NCBI RefSeq assembly: GCF_945906775.1
Contig: NZ_CAMDRE010000001.1
Location: 2,294,001-2,358,000 of the forward strand
Direction of reading: 5' to 3'
From: Citrobacter sp. Marseille-Q6884
Lineage (GTDB): Bacteria > Pseudomonadota > Gammaproteobacteria > Enterobacterales > Enterobacteriaceae
DNA: 64,000 nucleotides
A program made the position numbers and the translations under genes. Shown piece after piece: positions 55,802 through 64,000 of this stretch. The notes beneath the pieces are model-generated. The model worked only from the letters and a program-made list of their open reading frames with translations. It was not told where the DNA came from and made no database searches. Within the stretch, counting starts at the first letter, position 1, and each line of letters opens with the position of its first letter.

Positions 55802-57574
55802 GTGCGATTATTTGCTCAATTAAGCTGGTACTTCCGTCGGGAGTGGCGTCGCTACCTCGGGGCAGTGGCCTTGCTTATCATCATCGCTATCCTTCAGCTC
55901 ATCCCGCCAAAAGTGGTTGGTATCATCGTGGATGGTGTGACGGCACAACGCTTTACGACTGAACGGCTGTTGATGTGGGTCGGTACAATTGCCCTGATTG
56001 CGGTGGTGGTCTATTTGTTGCGCTATGTCTGGCGCGTGCTGCTGTTTGGTGCCTCTTACCAACTGGCGGTCGAACTGCGGGAAGATTATTACCGCCAGCT
56101 CAGCCGTCAGCATCCTGAATTTTATCTGCGTCATCGCACGGGCGATCTGATGGCGCGCGCCACCAACGATGTCGATCGCGTGGTGTTTGCCGCCGGTGAG
56201 GGCGTGTTGACGCTGGTGGACTCGCTGGTGATGGGCTGTGCGGTGCTGATCGTGATGTCTACGCAAATTAGTTGGCAACTGACGCTTATCGCGCTGCTTC
56301 CGATGCCTGTCATGGCGTTGATGATCAAACGTTACGGCGATCGGCTACATAACCGCTTTAAGCTGGCACAGGCCGCGTTCTCCAGCCTCAACGATCGTAC
56401 CCAGGAGAGCCTGACCAGCATTCGCATGATTAAAGCGTTTGGTCTGGAAGATCGGCAATCGGCCTTGTTTGCTGCGGATGCCGAAGATACCGGGAAGAAA
56501 AATATGCGTGTGGCGCGTATTGACGCCCGTTTTGACCCAACGATTTATATCGCCATTGGTATGGCTAATCTCCTCGCGATTGCGGGGGGAAGCTGGATGG
56601 TAGTTCACGGTACGCTGACCCTCGGACAATTGACCAGCTTTATGATGTATCTCGGTTTGATGATTTGGCCGATGCTGGCGCTGGCGTGGATGTTCAATAT
56701 CGTCGAGCGCGGTAGCGCCGCGTACAGTCGTATTCGCGCCATGCTGGCTGAAGCGCCCGTGGTAGACGATGGAACTGAACCGGTGCCGGAAGGGCGCGGT
56801 GAACTGGCGGTGTCGATTCGCGAATTTTGCTATCCGCTGATGACTCACCCGACGCTGGAAAATGTGAGTTTCCACCTTAAGCCCGGACAGATGCTGGGCA
56901 TCTGCGGCCCCACCGGCGCGGGGAAAAGTACCGTGTTGTCGCTGATTCAGCGCCATTTTGATATCACCCAGGGGGATGTGCGCTTTCATGATATCCCTTT
57001 AACGCGTTTACAGCTGGATAGCTGGCGTAGTCGGCTGGCCGTCGTCAGTCAGACGCCCTTTTTGTTCTCAGACACGGTTGCCAACAACATAGCGCTTGGA
57101 CGACCTCAGGCAACCCAGGCTGAGATTGAGCATGTGGCGCGTTTGGCCAGCGTGCACGAGGATATTTTACGTCTCCCGCAGGGATACGACACCGAAGTGG
57201 GCGAGCGTGGTGTGATGCTCTCGGGGGGGCAAAAACAGCGTATTTCCATTGCCCGCGCGCTGCTGCTGAATGCCGAAATCCTGATCCTGGATGACGCCTT
57301 GTCGGCGGTAGACGGTCGTACCGAACACCAGATCCTGCATAACCTGCGGCAGTGGGGCGAGGGGCGAACGGTGATTATCAGCGCCCACCGCTTATCCGCA
57401 TTAACGGAAGCCAATGAGATTATTGTCATGCAGCATGGGCATATTGCGCAGCGCGGCGAGCATGACTCGCTGGTACAGCAATCTGGCTGGTATCGCGATA
57501 TGTACCGCTATCAGCAGCTCGAAGCGGCGCTGTCTGACGCACCAGAAATAAGTGAAGAGGCTGCTAATGCGTAG
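55802..57574 (+). CDS. mdlA: ABC exporter half-transporter MdlA
   Basis: 590 residues with a GTG start, as in E. coli. Six membrane segments (1-300), then the ATPase: Walker A GPTGAGKS near 370, signature LSGGQKQR near 477 and Walker B ILILDDALS. It probably forms a heterodimer with MdlB. Substrate uncertain. The stop overlaps the mdlB start by 8 bases. Confidence 0.96.
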   Translation: MRLFAQLSWYFRREWRRYLGAVALLIIIAILQLIPPKVVGIIVDGVTAQRFTTERLLMWVGTIALIAVVVYLLRYVWRVLLFGASYQLAVELREDYYRQLSRQHPEFYLRHRTGDLMARATNDVDRVVFAAGEGVLTLVDSLVMGCAVLIVMSTQISWQLTLIALLPMPVMALMIKRYGDRLHNRFKLAQAAFSSLNDRTQESLTSIRMIKAFGLEDRQSALFAADAEDTGKKNMRVARIDARFDPTIYIAIGMANLLAIAGGSWMVVHGTLTLGQLTSFMMYLGLMIWPMLALAWMFNIVERGSAAYSRIRAMLAEAPVVDDGTEPVPEGRGELAVSIREFCYPLMTHPTLENVSFHLKPGQMLGICGPTGAGKSTVLSLIQRHFDITQGDVRFHDIPLTRLQLDSWRSRLAVVSQTPFLFSDTVANNIALGRPQATQAEIEHVARLASVHEDILRLPQGYDTEVGERGVMLSGGQKQRISIARALLLNAEILILDDALSAVDGRTEHQILHNLRQWGEGRTVIISAHRLSALTEANEIIVMQHGHIAQRGEHDSLVQQSGWYRDMYRYQQLEAALSDAPEISEEAANA

Positions 57575-59345
57575 TTTTGGGCAATTATGGCCAACCCTGA
57601 AAAGGCTGCTGGTTTATGGATCGCCATGGCGTAAACCGCTGGCTATCGCGGTGGTGATGCTGTGGGTTGCGGCAGCAGCAGAAGTCAGTGGTCCGCTGCT
57701 GATCAGTTATTTTATCGATAACATGGTGGCGAAAAACAACCTGCCCCTGGCGATGGTTGCCGGGCTGGTCGCGGCTTATATCGGTTTACAATTACTGGCG
57801 GCGGGTTTGCACTATGCGCAGTCGCTGTTATTTAACCAGGCGGCTGTCGGCGTGGTGCAACAGCTACGCACGGACGTGATGGACGCAGCGCTGCGCCAGC
57901 CGCTCAGCGAGTTTGACACCCAACCCGTCGGACAACTTATTTCGCGTGTCACCAATGATACCGAGGTTATTCGCGATCTGTACGTTACGGTGGTGGCGAC
58001 GGTGTTGCGCAGTGCCGCATTAATTGGTGCGATGCTGGTCGCGATGTTCAGCCTGGAATGGCGTATGGCGTTGGTGGCGATGGCCATTTTCCCTGCCGTG
58101 CTGGTGGTGATGGTGATTTATCAGCGCTATAGCACGCCTATTGTGCGCCGCGTTCGCGCTTATCTGGCTGATATTAACGATGGCTTTAACGAAGTCATTA
58201 ATGGTATGAGCGTGATCCAGCAATTCCGTCAGCAGGCACGCTTTGGGGAGAGAATGGGGGAGGCCAGCCGTTCACACTATATGGCGAGGATGCAGACCTT
58301 GCGGCTGGACGGGTTTTTACTGCGCCCGCTGCTCAGCCTGTTTTCTGCGTTAATCCTCTGTGGCTTGTTGATGCTGTTCAGTTTCACCTCCGGCAGCGCC
58401 ATTGAAGTTGGGGTGTTATATGCGTTTATTAGCTATCTCGGTCGTCTGAATGAACCCCTGATAGAGTTGACGACCCAACAGTCAATGTTGCAACAGGCGG
58501 TGGTCGCTGGCGAACGCGTTTTTGAACTGATGGACGGGCCTCGCCAGCGTTATGGAGATGACGTCCAACCGCTGAAGAGCGGGAACATCGAGGTTGATAA
58601 CGTTTCCTTTGCTTATCGCGACGACAATCTGGTACTGCAAAATATCAGCCTGTCCGTTCCCTCGCGCAGTTTTGTTGCCCTGGTGGGTCATACCGGGAGC
58701 GGCAAGAGTACGCTCGCCAGCCTGCTCATGGGGTATTACCCGCTGACAGAAGGTGAGATTCGGCTCGACGGGCGGCCGCTCTCCTCGTTAAGCCACAGCG
58801 TTCTGCGTAAGGGCGTCGCAATGGTGCAGCAGGATCCGGTCGTGATGGCCGACACTTTCCTTGCCAACGTTACGTTGGGTCGCGATATCTCCGAGGAGCA
58901 GGTCTGGCAGGCACTGGAAACCGTGCAACTGGCGGAACTGGCGCGCGGCATGAGTGAAGGCATTCATACCCGACTGGGCGAGCAAGGCAATAATTTGTCT
59001 GTCGGGCAGAAACAGTTGTTGGCTCTGGCGCGGGTACTGGTCGACACGCCGCAGGTGCTGATTCTGGATGAAGCCACCGCCAGTATTGACTCGGGTACGG
59101 AACAGGCGATCCAGCTCGCGCTGGCAGCGGTACGCGAACACACCACGCTGGTGGTGATTGCTCATCGGTTATCAACCATTGTTGATGCCGATACTATCCT
59201 GGTGCTGCACCGGGGTCAGGCCGTTGAGCAGGGGACGCACCAGCAGTTGCTGGCGGCGCAAGGGCGTTACTGGCAGATGTATCAGTTGCAGTTAGCGGGT
59301 GAAGAGCTGGCGGCCAGTGCGCACGAAGAGTCGCTTATCGCCTGA
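57567..59345 (+). CDS. mdlB: ABC exporter half-transporter MdlB
   Basis: 592 residues from the ATG at 57567. A membrane domain, then Walker A GHTGSGKST near 377, signature LSVGQKQL (degenerate against LSGGQ) near 484 and Walker B VLILDEATAS. The degenerate signature here and standard one in MdlA fit an asymmetric heterodimer. Confidence 0.96.
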   Translation: MRSFGQLWPTLKRLLVYGSPWRKPLAIAVVMLWVAAAAEVSGPLLISYFIDNMVAKNNLPLAMVAGLVAAYIGLQLLAAGLHYAQSLLFNQAAVGVVQQLRTDVMDAALRQPLSEFDTQPVGQLISRVTNDTEVIRDLYVTVVATVLRSAALIGAMLVAMFSLEWRMALVAMAIFPAVLVVMVIYQRYSTPIVRRVRAYLADINDGFNEVINGMSVIQQFRQQARFGERMGEASRSHYMARMQTLRLDGFLLRPLLSLFSALILCGLLMLFSFTSGSAIEVGVLYAFISYLGRLNEPLIELTTQQSMLQQAVVAGERVFELMDGPRQRYGDDVQPLKSGNIEVDNVSFAYRDDNLVLQNISLSVPSRSFVALVGHTGSGKSTLASLLMGYYPLTEGEIRLDGRPLSSLSHSVLRKGVAMVQQDPVVMADTFLANVTLGRDISEEQVWQALETVQLAELARGMSEGIHTRLGEQGNNLSVGQKQLLALARVLVDTPQVLILDEATASIDSGTEQAIQLALAAVREHTTLVVIAHRLSTIVDADTILVLHRGQAVEQGTHQQLLAAQGRYWQMYQLQLAGEELAASAHEESLIA

Positions 59346-59412
59346 TGCCCTGATGTCGTGTCGCCAGCTGTTACGGCACCCTCTGGCCGTCAACAATCTG
59401 GTGCAAAAATGT

Positions 59413-59440
59413 AACGCACTATGCACCGTTATAGTGCGTT
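59413..59440 (+). terminator. Hairpin after mdlB, overlapping an NtrC-like site
   Basis: AACGCACTAT/ATAGTGCGTT perfect ten-base arms with an eight-base loop, followed by TTTTCTTTCTTT. It serves well as an mdlAB terminator; its loop and right arm coincide with the NtrC-like site. Confidence 0.7.
59422..59438. promoter_or_regulatory. NtrC-binding-like site upstream of glnK
   Basis: TGCAC-N7-GTGCG matches the NtrC enhancer pattern TGCAC-N7-GTGCA at 9 of 10 fixed positions. It lies 62 bases before the sigma-54 -24 element, a normal enhancer distance. Confidence 0.6.
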
Positions 59441-59500
59441 TTTTCTTTCTTTCCCCCGACAGCACCCTGCGATCCTGAATTATTCCGCGTTTTTCATTCC

Positions 59501-59516
59501 TGGCACACCCCTTGCA
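59501..59516 (+). promoter_or_regulatory. Sigma-54 promoter of glnK-amtB
   Basis: TGGCACACCCCTTGCA is an exact match to the -24/-12 consensus TGGCAC-N5-TTGCA. It is 53 bases before the glnK start codon and directs nitrogen-limitation expression. Confidence 0.92.
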
Positions 59517-59569
59517 ATATCCAGCATGTGTATCTGCAGCCATTACCGAATTCTGACTGGAGGGGATCT

Positions 59570-59908
59570 ATGAAGCTGGTTACCGTGGTAATCAAACCGT
59601 TCAAACTGGAAGACGTCCGTGAAGCATTGTCTTCTATTGGTATTCAGGGACTGACCGTCACCGAAGTAAAAGGTTTTGGCCGACAGAAAGGCCATGCCGA
59701 GCTGTACCGGGGGGCTGAATATAGCGTCAATTTTTTACCGAAGGTGAAGATTGATGTGGCGATTGCCGACGACCAGCTTGATGAAGTGATTGATGTCATC
59801 AGTAAGGCGGCCTACACCGGAAAAATTGGCGACGGCAAAATTTTCGTCGCTGAGCTGCAACGTGTTATTCGCATTCGTACCGGCGAAGCCGACGAAGCCG
59901 CACTGTAA
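59570..59908 (+). CDS. glnK: PII nitrogen signalling protein GlnK
   Basis: 112 residues from the ATG at 59570 (GGAGGGG site). The T-loop carries the uridylylated tyrosine Y51 (YRGAEYSVNF), and GKIGDGKIFV is the C-terminal PII signature. It blocks AmtB when nitrogen is plentiful. It is 31 bases before amtB. Confidence 0.98.
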   Translation: MKLVTVVIKPFKLEDVREALSSIGIQGLTVTEVKGFGRQKGHAELYRGAEYSVNFLPKVKIDVAIADDQLDEVIDVISKAAYTGKIGDGKIFVAELQRVIRIRTGEADEAAL

Positions 59909-59939
59909 CTTTTGGCACACAGTGATAGGAAACCAAAAA

Positions 59940-61226
59940 ATGAAGATAGCAACGATGAAAACAGGTATTGCTTCACTGGCGCTGCTGCCGGGACTGGCAA
60001 TGGCGGCACCGGCGGTCGCGGATAAAGCAGATAATGCTTTTATGATGATTTGTACCGCACTGGTGCTGTTTATGACCATTCCGGGCATTGCGTTGTTCTA
60101 CGGCGGTTTGATTCGCGGTAAGAACGTGTTGTCGATGCTGACTCAGGTTACGGTAACCTTCGCACTGGTCTGCATTTTATGGGTGGTTTATGGCTACTCG
60201 CTGGCGTTTGGCGAGGGGAATAGCTTCTTCGGCAACTTTAACTGGGTGATGCTGAAGAGCATTGCGCTGACGGCGGTAACGGGGAGTTTCTATCAGTATA
60301 TCCACGTGGCTTTCCAGGGGTCGTTTGCCTGCATCACCGTAGGGCTCATTGTTGGTGCGCTGGCTGAACGCATCCGCTTCTCCGCGGTGCTGATTTTTGT
60401 GGTGGTGTGGCTAACACTGTCTTATATCCCTATTGCGCATATGGTGTGGGGCGGTGGTTTGCTGGCCTCTCACGGTGCGCTGGATTTCGCGGGCGGGACG
60501 GTGGTGCATATTAACGCGGCGATTGCTGGTCTGGTTGGGGCTTATCTGATTGGTAAACGTGTCGGTTTTGGCAAAGAAGCGTTTAAACCGCATAACCTGC
60601 CGATGGTCTTTACGGGTACCGCGATCCTCTACATCGGTTGGTTTGGTTTTAACGCAGGTTCTGCGGGTATGGCCAATGAAATCGCGGCGCTGGCCTTTGT
60701 GAACACGGTTGTTGCCACTGCGGCGGCCATTTTGGGATGGATCTTCGGTGAGTGGGCATTGCGTGGCAAACCCTCTTTGTTGGGCGCCTGTTCCGGTGCC
60801 ATTGCGGGTCTGGTTGCCGTCACGCCTGCCTGTGGTTATATCGGTGTCGGTGGTGCGCTGATTATTGGCGTGATTGCGGGACTTGCGGGGCTGTGGGGCG
60901 TGACGATGTTAAAACGTTTTCTGCGCGTCGATGACCCGTGTGATGTGTTTGGTGTCCACGGCGTTTGCGGCATTGTCGGCTGCATCCTGACCGGGGTATT
61001 CGCGGCCAGCTCTCTGGGCGGCGTGGGCTTTGCTGAAGGCGTCACGATGGGACATCAGCTCCTGGTGCAGCTGGAAAGCGTGGCGATCACCATTGTCTGG
61101 TCCGCTGTGGTGGCCTTCATCGGTTATAAGCTGGCGGATATGATTGTGGGTCTGCGTGTACCGGAAGAGCAAGAGCGCGAAGGTCTGGATGTTAACAGCC
61201 ATGGTGAAAACGCCTACAACGCGTGA
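59940..61226 (+). CDS. amtB: Ammonium transporter AmtB
   Basis: 428 residues from the ATG at 59940, the E. coli length; longer in-frame starts lie inside glnK. A signal peptide ends at about 22 (AMAAPAV), then eleven membrane segments. The twin pore histidines lie in VVHINAA and FGVHGVCG. It is a trimeric ammonium channel gated by GlnK. Confidence 0.98.
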   Translation: MKIATMKTGIASLALLPGLAMAAPAVADKADNAFMMICTALVLFMTIPGIALFYGGLIRGKNVLSMLTQVTVTFALVCILWVVYGYSLAFGEGNSFFGNFNWVMLKSIALTAVTGSFYQYIHVAFQGSFACITVGLIVGALAERIRFSAVLIFVVVWLTLSYIPIAHMVWGGGLLASHGALDFAGGTVVHINAAIAGLVGAYLIGKRVGFGKEAFKPHNLPMVFTGTAILYIGWFGFNAGSAGMANEIAALAFVNTVVATAAAILGWIFGEWALRGKPSLLGACSGAIAGLVAVTPACGYIGVGGALIIGVIAGLAGLWGVTMLKRFLRVDDPCDVFGVHGVCGIVGCILTGVFAASSLGGVGFAEGVTMGHQLLVQLESVAITIVWSAVVAFIGYKLADMIVGLRVPEEQEREGLDVNSHGENAYNA

Positions 61227-61253
61227 TTTATAGCATTCGCAACAACGTCTACA

Positions 61254-61283
61254 ACCTCCCGTGAGTACGGGAGGTTTTTTTTT
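61254..61283 (+). terminator. Intrinsic terminator of glnK-amtB
   Basis: ACCTCCCGT/ACGGGAGGT perfect stem with a four-base loop and nine T. Confidence 0.95.
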
Positions 61284-61546
61284 ACCGCAGCCTGAATAAA
61301 CGCAATGTGCGATCTACTGTAAAATAATGTTTCAGTCTGGACGTTATTACCCGTGTATATCATCCTGACACGTAGTACCCAAATCATTCGCCATCATTAA
61401 ATATTTTCTGATACTCGATTTTTTTGAAATATTTGAGCGCTTTGTAATGAATGATTTTTCATCTTTTAAAGTAATATCCCGCAGTTAGAAACGTAATGTA
61501 ATTATTCATGGGTTTTATTTTTCTAATATATAAATAAGGATGTTTT
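61284..61546. other. AT-rich non-coding region before the metallo-hydrolase gene
   Basis: About 260 bases with no ORF of note. The DNA becomes AT-rich from about 61370 and stays so into the next gene. It should hold that gene's promoter, which I could not define. An AAGGATG ribosome site ends it. Confidence 0.4.
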
Positions 61547-62581
61547 ATGATAAAAATAAAAACTATTTTATTGCTTATTACTGTATTATCCAGCTCAGGG
61601 GGTTTTGCACAAAAAACGGTTTCAGCGACATCCACGGTAAATGCACATTATGTGGAGCCCTCTGCTAAAAAAGTGATCATGATAAATGATAAAATTAATG
61701 ATCTTTTTAACAGGAATATAGAACAGCCATACATTCTACAAAAGATTGGCGAACGAACTTATTTTGTACAGCGCTATTTTTATGCAACGATATTTTATGT
61801 CGGGGATAACGGTGTGTTGCTGTTTGATGCCCCGGAAGGGCGGGGAGAGTATCTGCTACGCGCCATTCGTGAGGTGACGCCATTGCCTGTCACTGCGCTT
61901 ATCTACTCTCATTACCATGTTGACCATATGGGTGACAGTCATTTTTGGGTGGCTCAGGCGCAAAAAGCCGGTGTCGCTCTGCGTATCATTGCCGGTAAAG
62001 CAACCGTCGATAAAATGCATGACATGTACAGCCAGCTACCAAAGGCTAACGAAATCCTGAGCAAAAATGACGATTGGTTTAATTTTGAAAAATTAATTGT
62101 TGAATACCACCGTTTCAGAAAACCTGCTCATACTGACGACCATTCGGTCTGGTTACTCAAAGAACAAAAGGTGGCATACAGTCCTGACCTGCTTAATCCA
62201 GATCAACTGCCTGTCATGGGGTTTTCGGCATCGGATACGCTGGTTTATCATGATGAGAATTTACGACAAGTCGAAGCGCTGGATTGGGATTATTTTATCG
62301 GTGGTCACGGAAATATCGGATCACGCGAGGATTTCCAGTTTCAGCGTCGTTTCTTTAACGATCTTCGCGAAGCAACAAGCACTGTCAGAAAAGAAGAACC
62401 CTTTTGGAAATATATTAATAAATCGACCAATAATCATGCTGACTTTGTTCGTGCGCAACGCGATGTGATTATTAAACGGGTGACAGAGATATTACGTCCT
62501 GAATATGGTCATATGTACGGTTATGATGCTTCCATGCCTGCGAACATAGAACTGGCGATCAGGCTGGTGGGCTCCTATTAG
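61547..62581 (+). CDS. Exported metallo-beta-lactamase-fold hydrolase
   Basis: 344 residues. A signal peptide (LLLITVLSSSGGFA) with cleavage near residue 21 predicts a periplasmic protein. The zinc motif HxHxDH is intact (H122, H124, D126, H127 in SHYHVDHMGD). Later candidate ligands are H195 or H199 (HTDDH), D214 (YSPDLL) and H254 (GGHGN). The size and extra C-terminal ~90 residues are larger than typical class B beta-lactamases, so another hydrolase such as a SoxH-like or sulfatase/lactonase type is equally possible. It is AT-rich and separates amtB from tesB, which adjoin in E. coli, suggesting acquisition. Confidence 0.85.
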   Translation: MIKIKTILLLITVLSSSGGFAQKTVSATSTVNAHYVEPSAKKVIMINDKINDLFNRNIEQPYILQKIGERTYFVQRYFYATIFYVGDNGVLLFDAPEGRGEYLLRAIREVTPLPVTALIYSHYHVDHMGDSHFWVAQAQKAGVALRIIAGKATVDKMHDMYSQLPKANEILSKNDDWFNFEKLIVEYHRFRKPAHTDDHSVWLLKEQKVAYSPDLLNPDQLPVMGFSASDTLVYHDENLRQVEALDWDYFIGGHGNIGSREDFQFQRRFFNDLREATSTVRKEEPFWKYINKSTNNHADFVRAQRDVIIKRVTEILRPEYGHMYGYDASMPANIELAIRLVGSY

Positions 62582-62679
62582 CCTTATATATTCAGACAAA
62601 GTTATTGCGTCATTGTGGTGCGCAGTATGATGGCGACAGGTCTCCACCCGGGAGAATCTGTCGCCGTCGAATGGCAATC

Positions 62680-63540
62680 TTAGTTGCGATTGCGCATCAC
62701 GCCTTCCTGCACGGTCGAAGCGACAAGCACGCCGTCCTGAGTATAAAACTCACCGCGCACAAAACCACGGGCACCGGAGGCAGAAGTGCTTTCTACGTTA
62801 TACAGCAACCACTCGTTAATATTGAAAGGACGATGGAACCACATTGAATGGTCGATGGTGGCTATCTGAATGCCTTTCTCCAGAAAACCGATGCCATACG
62901 GTTGTAGTGCGACGGGCAGGAAGTTCAGGTCAGACGCGTAGCCAAGAAGATATTGATGTACGCGAAGATCGCCCTCCAGCGTACCGTTGGCGCGGATCCA
63001 CACCTGACGAGCAGGGTCGGCAACGTGCCCTTTTAACGGGTTATGAAACTCTACCGGACGAACTTCCAGCGGTCGGTCGTTGATAAATTTTTCTTTTAAC
63101 AGCGGCGGCAATAAATGCGCAACTGAGCGGGCAATTTCTGTTTCGGATTTCAGCATCTCAGGACCTGGTGCTGCAGGCATCGTTTTCTGATGCTCGAATC
63201 CCTCTTCTGGTGCCTGAAAAGAGGCGGTCATATAAAAAATGGGTTTTCCGTTCTGGATTGCAGCAACGCGGCGTGCGCTGAAGCTGTTACCATCGCGCAG
63301 AACTTCCACATCGTAGATGATCGGCTTTTGGCTATCGCCGGGACGTAAAAAATAACTGTGGAAGGAGTGCACCTGACGTTCTTCCGGCACAGTTTCTTTT
63401 GCGGCATACAGCGCCTGACCGACGACCTGTCCCCCAAAAACCTGACGTAACCCTAAGTCTTCACTTTGGCCCCGAAAGAGTCCTTCTTCTATTTTTTCCA
63501 GATTCAACAATGTCAGCAAATTTTTCAGTGCCAGACTCAT
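62680..63540 (-). CDS. tesB: Acyl-CoA thioesterase II
   Basis: 286 residues from the ATG at 63540. A double hot-dog fold: GLRQVFGGQVVGQAL near 30-45 and HSFHSYFLRPGD near 58-69 in the first half; YASDLNFLPVAL near 203 with the catalytic aspartate, and IATIDHSMWFHRPF, in the second. It cleaves medium- and long-chain acyl-CoA. The longer frame to 63681 has no ribosome site. Confidence 0.97.
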   Translation of the reverse strand: MSLALKNLLTLLNLEKIEEGLFRGQSEDLGLRQVFGGQVVGQALYAAKETVPEERQVHSFHSYFLRPGDSQKPIIYDVEVLRDGNSFSARRVAAIQNGKPIFYMTASFQAPEEGFEHQKTMPAAPGPEMLKSETEIARSVAHLLPPLLKEKFINDRPLEVRPVEFHNPLKGHVADPARQVWIRANGTLEGDLRVHQYLLGYASDLNFLPVALQPYGIGFLEKGIQIATIDHSMWFHRPFNINEWLLYNVESTSASGARGFVRGEFYTQDGVLVASTVQEGVMRNRN

Positions 63541-63752
63541 ACGTGCTCTCCAGGTGATATCGATGTCGCAGCGAGGTAGGCAGAGTATAACGCAATTTTG
63601 AAAGTGGTCCGATGGGTGCAATTGTCTGAATAACAGGTCTATTACAGGCAAAAATAGCTGATTTGTGCCACACTTAGTCACGTTATGTTTTTGTTAACCA
63701 CTCTTCTGGCGAGGAAAGTTCTCGCTGGTGCATTGATGATAAGGAGAATTTA

Positions 63753-64000
63753 ATGAAACTCGTGCACATGGTAAGTGGTTTAGCGGTTGCGGTCGCTCTG
63801 GCGGCCTGTGCTGATAAAAGTGCAGATATTCAAACACCTGCGCCAAGCCCAAATACGTCAATTGCTGACACACAGTCAAAAATTCAGCAGCCGAATGTTT
63901 CTGGTACGGTATGGATCCGTCAGAAAGTTGCCTTGCCACCGGATGCCGTGCTGACCGTCACGCTGTCGGATGCGTCGCTTGCGGATGCGCCGTCAAAAGT
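63753..64000 (+). CDS. ybaY: Lipoprotein YbaY, N-terminal part (runs off the window)
   Basis: The frame starts at ATG 63753 after AAGGAGAA and is open at the window end, giving 82 codons. A signal peptide with lipobox LAAC (C19) is followed by a Pro/Thr/Ser linker and the start of a YbaY/META-like beta domain (VSGTVWIRQKVALPPDAVLT). Position beside tesB is as in E. coli. Confidence 0.92.
   Translation, partial: MKLVHMVSGLAVAVALAACADKSADIQTPAPSPNTSIADTQSKIQQPNVSGTVWIRQKVALPPDAVLTVTLSDASLADAPSK

Noticed and set aside
61547..62581. Calling the zinc hydrolase a carbapenemase
   Set aside because: The HxHxDH motif is shared by many non-lactamase enzymes, and the length and C-terminal region do not match a known class B beta-lactamase that I recognise.

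Overview
The window is a stretch of a gammaproteobacterial chromosome from the family Enterobacteriaceae. From about 8.4 kb to the right end it follows the Escherichia coli/Salmonella/Citrobacter backbone: acpH-queA-tgt-yajC-secDF, tsx-yajI-nrdR-ribDE-nusB-thiL-pgpA, yajO/dxs-ispA-xseB/thiI, yajL-panE/yajQ/yajR, cyoABCDE, ampG-yajG/bolA, tig-clpPX-lon-hupB-ppiD-ybaV-fadM, queC-ybaE/cof, decR-mdlAB-glnK-amtB, tesB/ybaY. Protein lengths and sequences match the E. coli products closely. A tsaA-type peroxiredoxin beside acpH and a cdsH-type cysteine desulfhydrase beside decR point to a Salmonella/Citrobacter-like species rather than E. coli. I favour Citrobacter or a close relative, but the sequence alone does not settle the genus.

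The left 8.3 kb is accessory DNA. It holds the start of a LysR regulator. Divergent from it is a three-gene operon: a YcaC-type isochorismatase-fold hydrolase, a monooxygenase-fold protein with a membrane tail, and a YtcJ-type amidohydrolase with a Cys/His-rich tail. Convergent with that is an AT-rich five-gene sugar operon: ascorbate-family PTS IIA, IIB and IIC, a PfkB kinase and a class II ketose-bisphosphate aldolase. This is a complete import, second phosphorylation and cleavage route for an unidentified ketose. It has a CRP-like site upstream and no regulator in the window.

Three smaller insertions interrupt the backbone. Between secF and tsx, where E. coli has yajD, are an Ldr-type toxin ORF broken by a one-base change in a T run, and a VOC-fold gene plus WYL-domain regulator pair with a near-perfect palindromic operator in front. 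Between cof and decR lies cdsH, divergent from decR with an Lrp-type palindrome between them. Between amtB and tesB lies an AT-rich gene for an exported metallo-beta-lactamase-fold protein.

The backbone genes form functional blocks: queuosine modification (queA, tgt, queC), preprotein translocation (yajC, secD, secF), riboflavin (ribD, ribE, with nrdR and nusB), thiamine and isoprenoids (thiL, thiI, dxs, ispA), the cytochrome bo3 oxidase, proteostasis (tig, clpP, clpX, lon, ppiD) and ammonium sensing (glnK, amtB). Recognisable regulatory sites include a sigma-54 promoter and NtrC site before glnK, a PdhR box before cyoA, a FadR-like operator before fadM, a PurR-like operator before tsx, heat-shock promoters before clpP and lon, the bolA gearbox -10, and many intrinsic terminators and REP-like units. 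I saw no tRNA, rRNA, CRISPR array, intact insertion sequence or prophage gene.
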